Assembly: GCF_016583645.1 (NCBI RefSeq)
Contig: NZ_NRRL01000004.1
Coordinates: 1 to 64,000, forward strand
Origin: Rhodovibrio sodomensis
GTDB taxonomy: Bacteria > Pseudomonadota > Alphaproteobacteria > Kiloniellales > Rhodovibrionaceae
Length of the DNA: 64,000 nt
Direction: 5' to 3'
Part shown: positions 33,557 through 42,380 of the stretch, in pieces
How the letters are laid out: each line of letters opens with the position of its first letter
Numbering within the stretch: the first letter of the stretch is position 1
Notes under the pieces: model-generated
What the model saw: only the letters and a program-made list of their open reading frames with translations
Told to the model about the DNA's origin: nothing
The model's database searches: none
Translations under genes and position numbers: made by a program

Positions 33557-34606
33557 ATGGGCGAGATTGTTCTCTGGGCGGCGGTCGCCCTTGCCGGAAC
33601 CGCCGTGGTCTGGCGCGGTAGCGGCGTGCTGGAAACCGCGAGCGAGCGGCTCGCCGCGTACTACCGGCTGCCGGACATCGTGCAGGGCGCGATCGTGGTG
33701 GCGGTGGGCTCCAGCTTTCCGGAACTCTCGACCACGGTGATCTCCTCGCTCGTCCACGGCGAGTTCGAACTCGGGGTCGCCGCGATCGTCGGCTCGGCCC
33801 TGTTCAACATCCTCGTGATCCCCGGTCTGGCGGGCTTGAGCGGGCGGGAACAGCTGCAGGCGAACCGCGATCTGGTCTACAAGGAAGCCCAGTTCTACAT
33901 GATCGCGGTCGCGGTGCTGACCCTGACCTTCGCCTTCGCGGTGATCTACAACCCCGTCCCGGGGGACGGACGCGCGCTGAGCGGCGAGATCACCCGCGGG
34001 CTCGCCGTCATTCCGGTGGTGCTGTATGGCCTCTACATCTTCGTGCAATACCAGGACACGCTGGAGCACACGGCGGAGGTCGACCCGCGCGACATCCGGC
34101 CGCGGCGCGAGTGGCTCCGGCTGGCGGCCTCGCTGCTGTTGATCGTGGTGGGCGTGGAGGCGCTTGTGCGCGCCGCGATCAATTTCGGGGACATCTTCAA
34201 CACCCCGAGCTTTCTGTGGGGGATCACCGTGGTCGCCGCCGGCACGTCCGTGCCGGACGCGTTCGTCTCGGTGCGCGCCGCGCGGGCCGGCCGCGGCATC
34301 ACCAGCATCGCCAACGTCCTGGGCAGCAACGTCTTCGATCTGCTGGTCTGCATCCCGGCGGGTGTGTTGATCGCCGGTGCCGCGGCGATCGACTTTGCCG
34401 TCGCCGCGCCGATGATGGCCGTGCTGACCGCCGCCACGATCATGCTGTTCCTGCTCATACGGACCAAGATGGTGCTGAGCCGGGTCGAGTCGGTGGCGTT
34501 GCTGGTGGTGTACGGCGTGTTTGTGATCTGGATCGGGGCCGAGACCTTCGGGTTGGTCGACGTGGTTCCGGCGCTGCCGCCAAGCGGGGCCAGTCCGGCC
34601 CACTGA
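33557..34606 (+). CDS. CaCA-family cation/calcium exchanger
   Basis: A 349-residue antiporter with about ten helices and the two inverted alpha-repeats: GAIVVAVGSSFPELSTTVIS (repeat 1) and GITVVAAGTSVPDAFVSVRA (repeat 2), each with the acidic ligand (Glu, Asp) used for cation binding in the CaCA superfamily. Second motifs AAIVGSALFNILVIPG and ANVLGSNVFDLLVCIP follow each repeat. It exchanges Ca2+ (or K+) for Na+ or H+; the exact ions are unknown. It starts 56 bp after the PhoD-like gene and could be cotranscribed with it. Confidence 0.9.
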   Translation: MGEIVLWAAVALAGTAVVWRGSGVLETASERLAAYYRLPDIVQGAIVVAVGSSFPELSTTVISSLVHGEFELGVAAIVGSALFNILVIPGLAGLSGREQLQANRDLVYKEAQFYMIAVAVLTLTFAFAVIYNPVPGDGRALSGEITRGLAVIPVVLYGLYIFVQYQDTLEHTAEVDPRDIRPRREWLRLAASLLLIVVGVEALVRAAINFGDIFNTPSFLWGITVVAAGTSVPDAFVSVRAARAGRGITSIANVLGSNVFDLLVCIPAGVLIAGAAAIDFAVAAPMMAVLTAATIMLFLLIRTKMVLSRVESVALLVVYGVFVIWIGAETFGLVDVVPALPPSGASPAH

Positions 34607-34740
34607 GGCCCCTTCGGCTCCGACGGCGGTGATCGCCCGATCGCCCTCGCGTCCGCGGCGCAGTGCGTGACCTAGCCCGGTTAACGCCTTGAACTGTGCC
34701 GTGATCCGCTTGCGGTTGACCCGTCGAGACGCATGCCGCA

Positions 34741-34753
34741 CACTTTTTAAGTG
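34741..34753. promoter_or_regulatory. AT-rich palindrome upstream of the OsmC gene
   Basis: CACTTTTTAAGTG is a perfect inverted repeat (CACTT/AAGTG) followed by GTATAGCG, a possible -10 element, about 140 bp before the OsmC start. It may be an operator or promoter core; no regulator is assignable. Confidence 0.35.
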
Positions 34754-34896
34754 GTATAGCGAATGCATCTTATGACGTGGATGTCGCGCATGCCGCGGAC
34801 GATGCCGCAGCGTTCGCGGGAGGGGCAGGCGAACGCCGTTCCGGCAACGAGCGTTGCGGCCGCACGGCAGCCAGTGGAGATCGGGAGGTCACAGAC

Positions 34897-35322
34897 ATGC
34901 CGACACGCAACGCAAAAGCTCAGTGGTCCGGGAGCCTGAAGAACGGGAAGGGGACGGTCGCGACCCAATCCGGTGTTCTCGACGCGGCCTATTCGTTCCC
35001 GACGCGGTTCGAAGACGCGTCCGGGACCAACCCGGAGGAACTTATCGCCGCGGCGCACGCAGGGTGCTACGCGATGGCGTTTTCGGCGGTCCTCGGCGAG
35101 GAGGGCTATGACCCCAGCCAGCTCGACGCGCGGGCCGATGTGACCCTGGCCGAGGTGGACGGCAAGCCGACGATTACCCGGGTCGCGTTGAAGGTCAGCG
35201 GCAAGGTCGAGGGCTTGGACGCCGGCGAATTCAAGCGGATCGCCGAGGATGCGAAGAACTTCTGTCCGGTGTCCCGCGCCCTGACTGGCGTCGAGATCAC
35301 GCTCGACGTTGATGCCGCCTGA
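34897..35322 (+). CDS. OsmC/Ohr-family peroxiredoxin
   Basis: A 141-residue protein with both redox cysteines of the family: Cys57 in HAGCYAMAFSAVL and Cys123 in NFCPVSRALTG. The N-terminal part (AQWSGSLKNGKGTVATQSGV) and ASGTNPEELIAAAHAGCY match the OsmC subgroup more than Ohr. Such proteins reduce organic hydroperoxides. ATG 34897 has GGGAGG 11-16 bp upstream; an in-frame ATG at 34777 would add 40 unconserved residues. It is the intact counterpart of the disrupted OsmC-like gene at 644, although the two are different subfamilies. Confidence 0.92.
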   Translation: MPTRNAKAQWSGSLKNGKGTVATQSGVLDAAYSFPTRFEDASGTNPEELIAAAHAGCYAMAFSAVLGEEGYDPSQLDARADVTLAEVDGKPTITRVALKVSGKVEGLDAGEFKRIAEDAKNFCPVSRALTGVEITLDVDAA

Positions 35323-35489
35323 ATGACGCCCGTCCCCGCGGCCCCGGCCGCGTCGGGCCGGCCCTGTCGGAGCGCGGCTCGCGAGGGTCTGAACGGCGCG
35401 GCTGGAGCGGGTCCACGACCCCGAACTTGCCGGGAACGTTTGGGCCGGGTCTACGCGCTGCTACCAGCGGTCATGGAGATGCCGGTAAC

Positions 35490-35819
35490 CGTCACCTCGA
35501 CAAGCGACCGGGGCCCGGCCGTGCGGCCTACCACAAAGGGCCGGATGTCAGGGCATTCCTGGCGCGCCCCGAGTGTCGCGTCCACCTGATCCAGTTCCCA
35601 CCCTATTGCACGTACCTAAACCCGATCGAGCGATCATGGGCGGTCTTGCATGAGCGCGCGACGCCCAATCGTCATTACCCCACCCGGAAACAATTCCCCG
35701 ACGCCATCCTGGCGTTCTTCCGGGAAATCATTCCAAGAGAACGGAAAGCATTCCGCGAACAGGTGTCCGATAACTTCCGCATTATAACCCACCAAGATTT
35801 TCGGCTTTTGGAAGGTTAG
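35490..35819 (+). pseudogene. IS630-family transposase, 3' remnant
   Basis: The frame 35427-35819 encodes the C-terminal third of an IS630-type DDE transposase: AYHKGPDVRAFLARPECRVH, then LIQFPPYCTYLNPIERSWAV (the canonical LPPYSPxLNPIExxW block with the catalytic Glu) and a short helical tail. The N-terminal DNA-binding domain and first Asp are missing. Homology starts near 35490. Neither end resembles the GAGCAA ends of the twin-hairpin elements. IS630 enzymes are known to insert at TA, often in CTAG, the same target type as those elements. Confidence 0.8.
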
Positions 35820-35860
35820 GGGTACAGGCCAGGCCGTTGAGCGCGCATCGTCAGCCAACA

Positions 35861-36310
35861 CTACGGCTTCCGGCGTTCCAGCAGCCAATCGCGCAGCACC
35901 ACCGCGTTGTTGCGGTCCCGGTCCCGGGCGGCGAACAGCAGCGTCACACGGCCCTGCCGCGCCGCCTGTTCCAGGGGCGCCAAGGCGTCGGCGCGCCCGG
36001 CCAGTTCGGCACGGTAGCGGCGGCGGAACTCGGGCCATTTGTCGGGATCGTGGGCGAACCAGCGGCGCAGCTCCGAACTCGGGGCCGCGTCCTTAAGCCA
36101 GAGGTCGATCGCCGCGTCGGCCTTGCGCAGGCCGCGCGGCCAGACCCGGTCGACCAGGATACGATTCCCGTCGCCCGGCTCGGCCGTGTCGTAGACGCGT
36201 TTGAGGCGTACGTCGGGACCGGCCCACATGTACCCTGGGTCGGCTTCGTGCGCCGCACAGGGTGGGGAGCTCGGCGCGCCGAGCGGGTCGTCGCCTTGGT
36301 CGTGTTGCAT
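35861..36310 (-). CDS. DUF488 family protein
   Basis: A 149-residue protein whose domain begins VRLKRVYDTAEPGDGNRILV, then DRVWPRGLRKADAAIDLWLK and WFAHDPDKWPEFRRRYRAEL, and ends RVTLLFAARDRDRNNAVVLR. This is the YeaO-type branch of DUF488; no activity is established. The ATG at 36310 has GGAG about 8 bp upstream, but the N-terminal 35 residues are unconserved, so MWAGPDV (36229) is an alternative. The minus-strand terminator hairpin at 36464 lies upstream. Confidence 0.8.
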   Translation of the reverse strand: MQHDQGDDPLGAPSSPPCAAHEADPGYMWAGPDVRLKRVYDTAEPGDGNRILVDRVWPRGLRKADAAIDLWLKDAAPSSELRRWFAHDPDKWPEFRRRYRAELAGRADALAPLEQAARQGRVTLLFAARDRDRNNAVVLRDWLLERRKP

Positions 36311-36453
36311 CGGGGCGCTCCAGTGAAGTCCGGCGGCAGGGTCGATCATGCGTACGCGACGCCGCGACACCAAACACAGCGTGTTACTGCCCAGGCGCTC
36401 CCGGCATCTGCCCGCGCGGCGCCTGAGCCTTGGGCGCCGGCCCTGGCTTCAGG

Positions 36454-36690
36454 CGAAAACAAGGCCCCACCGGTGGACGGCCGCCGGTGGGGCAGTTTTG
36501 CCTGGGAGGCTTCGGAGCGTGCCCGGCCGGGCAAGGGGTGTTGTCCCGGCCGGGCTGGGGATCCCGATCGATCCCCGAGGGGGCAGAGGTGAGTGCCGGG
36601 GCTGCTGGACGACGGACTTAGGGGGACACGTGTCCGGTTCGGACCTACCCCGGCATTTGTAGATGAACATGCAAATGTGCAGGGAGTTTG
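36454..36690 (-). ncRNA. Candidate small RNA locus (conserved block plus terminator), second copy
   Basis: On the minus strand, a conserved block near 36657-36694 (TGTCAAACTCCCTGCACATT, then TGCATGTTCATC) is followed about 170 bp later by GAAGCCTCCC and a hairpin GCCCCACCGG/CCGGTGGGGC (36464-36473, 36484-36493) with CCTTGTTTTC after it. This repeats the order and orientation seen at 28705-28998. A second internal hairpin (GCCCGGCCGGGC near 36520) is visible. It holds no convincing protein gene. RNA is inferred; it could instead be a leader of the DUF488 gene. Confidence 0.4.
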
Positions 36691-36901
36691 ACATTCCGTC
36701 ACGCTGGCGACGGCGGCTGGCCGCACCGGACCAGGTCCCAGCACTCGACCCCCGCGGCCGCGCACGGATCGACCGGCCGACGCGGGTTGGCCGGTACGCG
36801 GCGGCGAGCTCTCCGAGACACCGATATCCTTCCGCGCGCATCACGGCGCCGATAGGTTGGTGTTACGATCATCCGCGGCACGGCTACCGGAGACTGTCCT
36901 G

Positions 36902-37183
36902 ATGTCAAAGCGTCCACCCGCCAACGACCCCGGGTCCGGGGCGCGCCGCGACCCCGTGCAATGGTTGAAGCGTCTGTCGCTGGGGGCTGCCGCGGCCGTC
37001 ATCGGCGGTCTTGGCGTCGCCGTCGCCGGCTGGATCACGCACCTGATCGTGGCCATCCAGGTGCTGACCAGCAGCACCGATCTGGCCACCACGGTGGGCT
37101 ATGCCGTGCTGCTGGTGATCGGCATCGTGATCCCGCCGATCGGCGCCGTGCATGGTATCGGCGTCTGGTTCGGGCTGTTCTGA
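36902..37183 (+). CDS. Small two-helix membrane protein of unknown function
   Basis: A 93-residue protein with a polar N-terminus (MSKRPPANDPGSGARRDPVQ) and two hydrophobic helices (about 27-52 and 65-92: AAAAVIGGLGVAVAGWITHL, VGYAVLLVIGIVIPPIGAVH). I do not recognise the family. ATG 36902 is preferred to 36857 because the latter would add a stretch that looks non-coding; the ribosome site (GGAGACTGTCCTG) is 13 bp upstream and moderate. It is convergent with a broken TauE-like gene. Confidence 0.65.
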   Translation: MSKRPPANDPGSGARRDPVQWLKRLSLGAAAAVIGGLGVAVAGWITHLIVAIQVLTSSTDLATTVGYAVLLVIGIVIPPIGAVHGIGVWFGLF

Positions 37184-37263
37184 ACGCCCGCCCGCGCGGA
37201 TGGCGCGTGGGATGTTGGCGTCATTCGGCTCGTCTGTGCGTGCGCTCTGGGGCCGCGCGCGTG

Positions 37264-37497
37264 TTACGCCAGCATTTGCCCCAGACCCGCGAGCCCCAGG
37301 GCGCAGATCGCCAGGCCGACCAGGAGCATCATGACGCGGGCGGGGATCCGGTGGGCCATCCAGGCACCCAGCGGCGCCGGCGTCCCGATGGCCAGCAGCG
37401 CCGCTATCGAAAAGGTGCCGTAGGCCACGCCGACGGCGCCGTCGATCAGTTGCGCGGCGAAGCCGACCAGCAGGACAAACAATGTCTGGTCGTCCAT
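37264..37497 (-). pseudogene. TauE/SafE-family permease, internally deleted remnant
   Basis: Only 77 codons: an N-terminal piece (FVLLVGFAAQLIDGAVGVAY, GTFS...LLAIGTPAP) typical of the first helix of DUF81/TauE permeases is joined directly to the C-terminal segment (AWMAHRIPARVMMLLVGLAI). The normal family length is about 250 residues, so the middle 170 or so residues are missing. A degenerate twin-hairpin element begins 31 bp upstream of its start. A full-length TauE-type gene is present at 63057. It is probably non-functional. Confidence 0.7.
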
Positions 37498-37527
37498 GTC
37501 GGGGACCCGGTCCATGACCGGCGGCTC

Positions 37528-37600
37528 GGGCAAGATGCTGAAAGGTGGGGTCACCTTATCAGCTGTCTCCGGCCTTTCTTCAGAACGGTGGAGCGAGATG
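37528..37600 (+). repeat. Twin-hairpin element remnant, copy G
   Basis: Left half recognisable: GGGCAAGATGCTGAAAGGTG, CACCTTATCAGCTG. Linker CTTTCTTCAGAACGGTG and start of a right half GAGCGAGAT. The rest of the right half is lost. It lies just upstream of the truncated TauE gene. Confidence 0.65.
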
Positions 37601-37934
37601 ATATGGCACACGCGAGCAGGCGGAGCGGGGCGTCGAACGCGGTAACCCCGATGCGATGAACGCGCCCGCTGGCCGCGGGCGCGCGTACGCCAGGGGCGAT
37701 GGCACCGAGACCGACCGGATCGTCGATCGGGTGCGGTCGCGGCCGGCGTACCGCTTCCGGGCGAGCCCCGCGCGAAGACGTCGGAACACTGTCGGCAAAG
37801 CCTTGCTATCGCGTCGAAATAATCGTACGCCCCGGCACCTGGAATCACGGCCACAATGCTGGTTTCCGTTGCGCCCCGCGCCGCGGACTGTGCGCGTCGG
37901 TCGGCCGTCTTTGGGATCAACGGAGTTGTCGTTC

Positions 37935-40217
37935 ATGCCTCGCTGCTTGGCTCGCCTGGTTTCCTGTCTGCTGCTGGTGGCCGCCCTCCACGCACTGGGA
38001 GGCGGGTCCGTGCTGGCGCAGGCACCGTCGCCGGGCACGACGGGCGAACCGGCTCAAACGCTGACGCCGGGGGAAGCCAAATCGCTGGCGCGCCTGCTGG
38101 AGAACGCGGAGAGCCGCCAGGCGCTGGTCGAGAAGCTGAACGCGATCGCGGCCCAGCCGACCGGCGGCCAAGCCGCTGGCGCCCCCGCGGTCGCCGAACA
38201 GCCGGCCGCCCCCGCGGTGGAGCCGGCCCGGCGCTCGCTGCCGCGCCAGATCGCGGAGTTCACGCGCGACGCCGGGGAGGGCGCGGCCGCGTTCGCGGTG
38301 CGCGTGCTGTCCGATCTGCGGGGTCTTGCGGCGATCGGCGACGGCCGGCAGATCGACTGGGGTGCCCTGGGCCAGACGGTCCTGCAGCTCGCGATCGTGG
38401 TCGCCGTCACCGTCGCGGTGTTTCGGCTGTTGAACGCAGCCACCCGTGTCGTCTACGCCCGCCTTGGGCGGAGTGCCGGGCGCGCCGGCCTGCTCGGCTC
38501 GCTCGCGCTGCTCGCGGGCAGCACCGTGCTCGACGCGGTCATGATCCTGATCGCCTGGGGCGTCGGCTACGCCATCGCGCTTGGCGTGCTGGGCACGGCC
38601 GGCCGGATGGATATCGTTCAGACGCTGTACCTGAACGCCTTCCTGATTATCGAGCTGATCAAGGTGGTTCTCCGCGCGGTGTTCGCGCCGCGCTACGCCG
38701 ACCTGCGGATCCTGCCGTTCTCCGACCTCAACGCGGCCTACTGGTACAGCTGGCTGTCGCGGATCGTCAGCCTGCTCGGCTACGGCAGTCTCGTCGTCGT
38801 GCCGGTGGTCAACGCCAACCTGGGCTTCACCACCGGCCGCAGCCTGCAGGTCCTGATCGCGCTGACCGGCCTGGTGATGGCGATCCTGGTGATCCTTCAG
38901 AACCGCCGGCCGGTGCGCGACGGGTTGAGGCGTCACGCGACCGAACGCGGCGACATGACCGCGCGCGTCGCCGCCCAGATCGGACGGGTCTGGCACATCG
39001 CCGCGCTCGCCTATGTCCTCGCCCTATTCGTGGTCTGGGTGTCGCGCCCGGGCGATGCGATGACCTACATGCTGATGGCGACCGGCAAGACGATCGGCGC
39101 CGTCCTGATCGGCTTCCTGGTGGTTTCGGCGATCTCGCGGGCGATCGCCGGCGGCCTGCACGTGCCTGACGAGATGCGCGAACGGCTGCCGCTCTTGGAA
39201 GGGCGTCTGAACGCGTTCGTGCCCAACGTCCTGCGCGCCGTCCGGCTGATCGTCTTTCTGTTCGTGGTCGGCGCGGTGCTGGACGCCTGGGACGTCGCCG
39301 ATCTGGGCGGCTGGCTCGCCAGCGAGGGCGGTCAAACGTTCGTCGCCGCGCTGGCGTCGGCGGCGGCCATCCTGTTCGTCGCCTGGCTGTTGTGGCTGGG
39401 GATGTCGTCCTGGGTGGAATACCGCCTCAACCCGAACGTCGGTCGGGCCGCGGGGGCGCGCGAGCGCACGCTGCTGCAGCTCCTGCGCAACGCCATGACG
39501 GTGCTGCTGATCGCGATCGCGCTGATGCTGGCCCTGTCCGAGATTGGCGTGAACATTGGCCCGCTGCTTGCCGGTGCCGGCGTGCTCGGCCTTGCGATCG
39601 GTTTCGGCGCTCAGAAGATGGTGCAGGACGTGATCACCGGCGCCTTCATCCAGTTCGAGAACGCGATCAACGAGGGCGACGTCGTCACGGTCGCCGGAAC
39701 CACGGGCGTGGTGGAGAAGCTGACGGTCCGTTCGGTCGGGCTTCGGGATCTGTCCGGGACCTACCACATCGTGCCGTTCAGCGCGGTCGACACGGTGTCG
39801 AACTTCATGCGCGGCTTCGCCTACCACGTCGCCGCGATCGGCGTGGCCTACCGCGAGGATGTCGACGAGGTGAAGCAGGCCATGCGGGACGCGTTCGACG
39901 ACCTGCGCGCCGGGGAGCACGGCGCCAACATCCTGGACGACATCGAGATGCAGGGGGTCACCGAGTTCGCGGACTCCGCGGTGACCGTGCGCGCCCGGAT
40001 CAAGACCCTGCCGGGCATGCAGTGGGCGGTCGGCCGCGCCTACAACGAGGTCGTCAAGCGGGTGTTCGACCGGCGCGGCATCGAGATCCCGTTCCCGCAC
40101 CGGACCATTTATTGGGGCGAGGACAAACAAGGCCACGCGCCGGCGCTGCGCGTCGACAGCGACCATAAGGCCGCTCCCGGCGGATCGCTGCCGGCCGCCA
40201 GCATGTCGGAGAGTTGA
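37935..40217 (+). CDS. MscS-family mechanosensitive ion channel (large, multi-helix type)
   Basis: A 760-residue protein: signal peptide (about 1-30, VLAQ), a periplasmic helical segment, then about ten membrane helices and a C-terminal MscS core. The pore helix and beta domain read GAGVLGLAIGFGAQKMVQDV and ITGAFIQFENAINEGDVVTV, then GTTGVVEKLTVRSVGLRDLS, matching MscS TM3 and the following Sm-like domain. It releases solutes on hypoosmotic shock. ATG 37935 has GGAG 9 bp upstream; the 93-residue in-frame extension to 37656 has no signal peptide and crosses an unrelated region. Confidence 0.92.
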   Translation: MPRCLARLVSCLLLVAALHALGGGSVLAQAPSPGTTGEPAQTLTPGEAKSLARLLENAESRQALVEKLNAIAAQPTGGQAAGAPAVAEQPAAPAVEPARRSLPRQIAEFTRDAGEGAAAFAVRVLSDLRGLAAIGDGRQIDWGALGQTVLQLAIVVAVTVAVFRLLNAATRVVYARLGRSAGRAGLLGSLALLAGSTVLDAVMILIAWGVGYAIALGVLGTAGRMDIVQTLYLNAFLIIELIKVVLRAVFAPRYADLRILPFSDLNAAYWYSWLSRIVSLLGYGSLVVVPVVNANLGFTTGRSLQVLIALTGLVMAILVILQNRRPVRDGLRRHATERGDMTARVAAQIGRVWHIAALAYVLALFVVWVSRPGDAMTYMLMATGKTIGAVLIGFLVVSAISRAIAGGLHVPDEMRERLPLLEGRLNAFVPNVLRAVRLIVFLFVVGAVLDAWDVADLGGWLASEGGQTFVAALASAAAILFVAWLLWLGMSSWVEYRLNPNVGRAAGARERTLLQLLRNAMTVLLIAIALMLALSEIGVNIGPLLAGAGVLGLAIGFGAQKMVQDVITGAFIQFENAINEGDVVTVAGTTGVVEKLTVRSVGLRDLSGTYHIVPFSAVDTVSNFMRGFAYHVAAIGVAYREDVDEVKQAMRDAFDDLRAGEHGANILDDIEMQGVTEFADSAVTVRARIKTLPGMQWAVGRAYNEVVKRVFDRRGIEIPFPHRTIYWGEDKQGHAPALRVDSDHKAAPGGSLPAASMSES

Positions 40218-40850
40218 CCGGTATCTACCGGACCGGTCGGTCGGCGGGCTGAGCCGCGGCCCACCGGCCGGTCGGGCGACCAACGGCAGCTGGCAGGCCG
40301 CGATGGGGCCGGTGGCGGTTCCGTGAGGCTGTCGGTCCGTGAGCCAGCCGGCCCGTCCGGATCGGGCCTGCGCCGATCCTTCGTGCGTCGGATGACCCGC
40401 GGTGTCCACCCGCCAAATGGTGAGTCCGAAGTCTCCGCTTGCCAAGCACGCCAGCTTGCGACACGATGTACAAATGTTCGCGGAGTTGCGCTGAATCGCC
40501 GTCGCTACGCGACGACAAGGCCATTAAATACGAAGAAATGGCCAGTAATAAGGGATTGGGAGAACGTGGCGGGTGTGCAAAGAGGGCGGAAAGCCCATTT
40601 GCTTTCGTCGTCATCGGGATTGATTAACTTCGCGCGGCGCAATCGGACGGGTCTGGTCGGAGAGCCACGCGAATAATTCGGGGTCAACGCGAGAGGTGTG
40701 CCGCCCGCTTGGTGCCCAAGGCCGGAACAAGTCGAAACGACGGAAGGCGTGCCGGGCTTAATCATTGAAGATTGCTGGATCTTGAGCGCGCGCTGACGTG
40801 CGTTGCGGCGATCGAAAGCAACTTGAAGCTGACCGGGAGGAGAACAGAAC
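40218..40850. other. Long intergenic region before the ABC importer
   Basis: About 633 bp. GC-rich inverted segments at 40218-40282 may end the mscS transcript. On the minus strand near 40457-40497 a sequence (CAACTCCGCGAACATTTG then TACATCGTGTCGC) weakly resembles the block before the candidate RNAs, but no matching T-tailed hairpin follows. AT-rich DNA at 40520-40545 could be a promoter for the importer. No protein gene recognised. Confidence 0.45.
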
Positions 40851-42185
40851 GTGATCATGCAACGGACGTTGCGCGGGGCGATGGTGGCCTCCACCATCGC
40901 GGCCGCGTTGGCGCTGCCCGAACCGGTGGTCGCCCAGGAAACGCAGTATTTCCCCATCGCGAGCAGCCGCGTCGGCCCGTACTCCGCCATGGGTACCGGC
41001 TACTACGGCGCGCAGATCGATTACCTGAACTACGTCAACATGAACGGTGGCGTGAACGGCGTCATGCTGACCTGGCAGGAGTGCGAGACCGAGTACAACG
41101 CCGTGAAGACGGTCGAGTGCTACCAGCGCCTGCTGCAAAGCGACGGCCAGAAGATCGTCGTGTTCGACACCCTGGGCACGCCGGGCGCCTATGCGGTCAT
41201 CAACCGGATGCGCGACGACCAGGTCGTGCTCGCGCAGTACGGCTACGGCCGCACGGATGCCGCCGACGGCACGGTTTGGCCGTGGGTGTTCAACGCCGCC
41301 GGCCACTACTGGTCGCAGATCGCGGTCAAGATGCGGTTCATGGCCGAGCAGGAAGGCGGCGTCGAGAATATGCGCGGCAAGAAGATCGTGCACATGCACA
41401 TCGACAGCGCGTACGGCCGCGAGCCGCTGCCCGCGATGCGCGGCATCGCCGAGGCATGGGGCGTCGAAGTCGTCGAGATCGCGGTGCCGCCGCCCGGGCT
41501 GGAGCAGCAGTCGCAGTGGCTGCAGGTGCGCCGCGAACGGCCCGACTGGGTGACCTTCTGGGGCGCTGGATCGGGCATGAACTCGACCGGCATGACCAAC
41601 GCCGCGCGCATCGGCTTCCCGCGCGACCGGCTGATCTATGTCACCTTCGGCGCCGCCGAGGAGGACATGTACCCGGCCGGCGACAGCGCCGTCGGCACCT
41701 ACGCCATGGCGAACGCCCTGCCGGGTCGGGACTACCCGCTGGTAAAGGCGATCCAGGAGCAGGTCTACGGCGCGGGGCAGGGCAACCTGGCCGACGAGAG
41801 CCGGATTGGGTCGGTCTACTGGAACCGCGGCCTGGGCGCGGCCGTGATGTGGGTCGAGGCGCTGCGCAACGCCCAGGAAATGCACGGCAAGGTCGGCCAA
41901 CCGGTGACCGGGGCGGAGTTCCGCGACGGTTACGAAGCGCTCAACATGACCGAAGCGCGGCTCCAGGAGATCGGTATCGGCGGCATGGTGGCGCCCTTCC
42001 AGATGTCCTGCGAGGAGCACGGCGGCGCCGGCAAATTCGCGGTCATGCAGTGGAACGGCGACAAGTTCGTCCGGGTTGGGGATTGGCAGGAACCGTTGGA
42101 TCCCGACTACATCCGGCAACTGATCACCGAGTCGGCGGCCAAGTACGCGGCGGAAAACAACCTTACCCCGCGGACCTGCCCGTAG
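40851..42185 (+). CDS. Periplasmic substrate-binding protein of a branched-chain-amino-acid-type ABC importer
   Basis: A 444-residue periplasmic binding protein with a signal peptide (ending PVVAQ) and the type I fold of LivK-like receptors: SRVGPYSAMGTGYYGAQIDY, GVNGVMLTWQECETEYNAVK, VVFDTLGTPGAYAVINRMR, PPPGLEQQSQWLQVRRERPD. It is longer than LivJ/LivK, resembling receptors for larger or aromatic carboxylates; the ligand is unknown. GTG 40851 is preferred because GGGAGGAG lies 8 bp upstream (ATG 40857 would be 14 bp). A strong hairpin follows the gene, then ATPase and permease genes. Confidence 0.88.
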   Translation: MIMQRTLRGAMVASTIAAALALPEPVVAQETQYFPIASSRVGPYSAMGTGYYGAQIDYLNYVNMNGGVNGVMLTWQECETEYNAVKTVECYQRLLQSDGQKIVVFDTLGTPGAYAVINRMRDDQVVLAQYGYGRTDAADGTVWPWVFNAAGHYWSQIAVKMRFMAEQEGGVENMRGKKIVHMHIDSAYGREPLPAMRGIAEAWGVEVVEIAVPPPGLEQQSQWLQVRRERPDWVTFWGAGSGMNSTGMTNAARIGFPRDRLIYVTFGAAEEDMYPAGDSAVGTYAMANALPGRDYPLVKAIQEQVYGAGQGNLADESRIGSVYWNRGLGAAVMWVEALRNAQEMHGKVGQPVTGAEFRDGYEALNMTEARLQEIGIGGMVAPFQMSCEEHGGAGKFAVMQWNGDKFVRVGDWQEPLDPDYIRQLITESAAKYAAENNLTPRTCP

Positions 42186-42213
42186 GCTGAGCCCTTGGGG
42201 CTAACGGGTCACC

Positions 42214-42242
42214 GGGGCCGGCGCCGAAGAGGCGCCGGCCCC
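42214..42242 (+). promoter_or_regulatory. Perfect 12-bp hairpin after the binding-protein gene
   Basis: Arms GGGGCCGGCGCC and GGCGCCGGCCCC around the loop GAAGA, without a T-run. Such structures after receptor genes commonly protect the receptor mRNA and lower expression of distal transport genes. That role is inferred. Confidence 0.65.
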
Positions 42243-42380
42243 GGCCGATCCGGCCGTCCCCGACCGGCGGCTCTCTTTGAGCCTGATCCCGGCGGCGCTC
42301 ACGACCACTTCCGCGGCGTGCCGGGAGACCCGCGTCGGGAGAGACCTGCGCCGGGCGGTTCCCAACAATGAAACGGTCTC

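Noticed and set aside
35427-35819. Complete insertion sequence
   Set aside because: Only the C-terminal part of an IS630 transposase remains; no N-terminal domain and no paired terminal repeats were found.
36661-36710. Plus-strand promoter suggested by TTTGACA in the conserved block
   Set aside because: None of the copies has a -10-like element at the right distance on the plus strand, and conservation stops at TTTGAC, so the block reads better as a minus-strand feature.
40457-40497. Fourth copy of the 35-bp block seen before the candidate RNAs
   Set aside because: Only partial similarity (AACTCCGCGAACATTTG) and no T-tailed hairpin follows on the minus strand.
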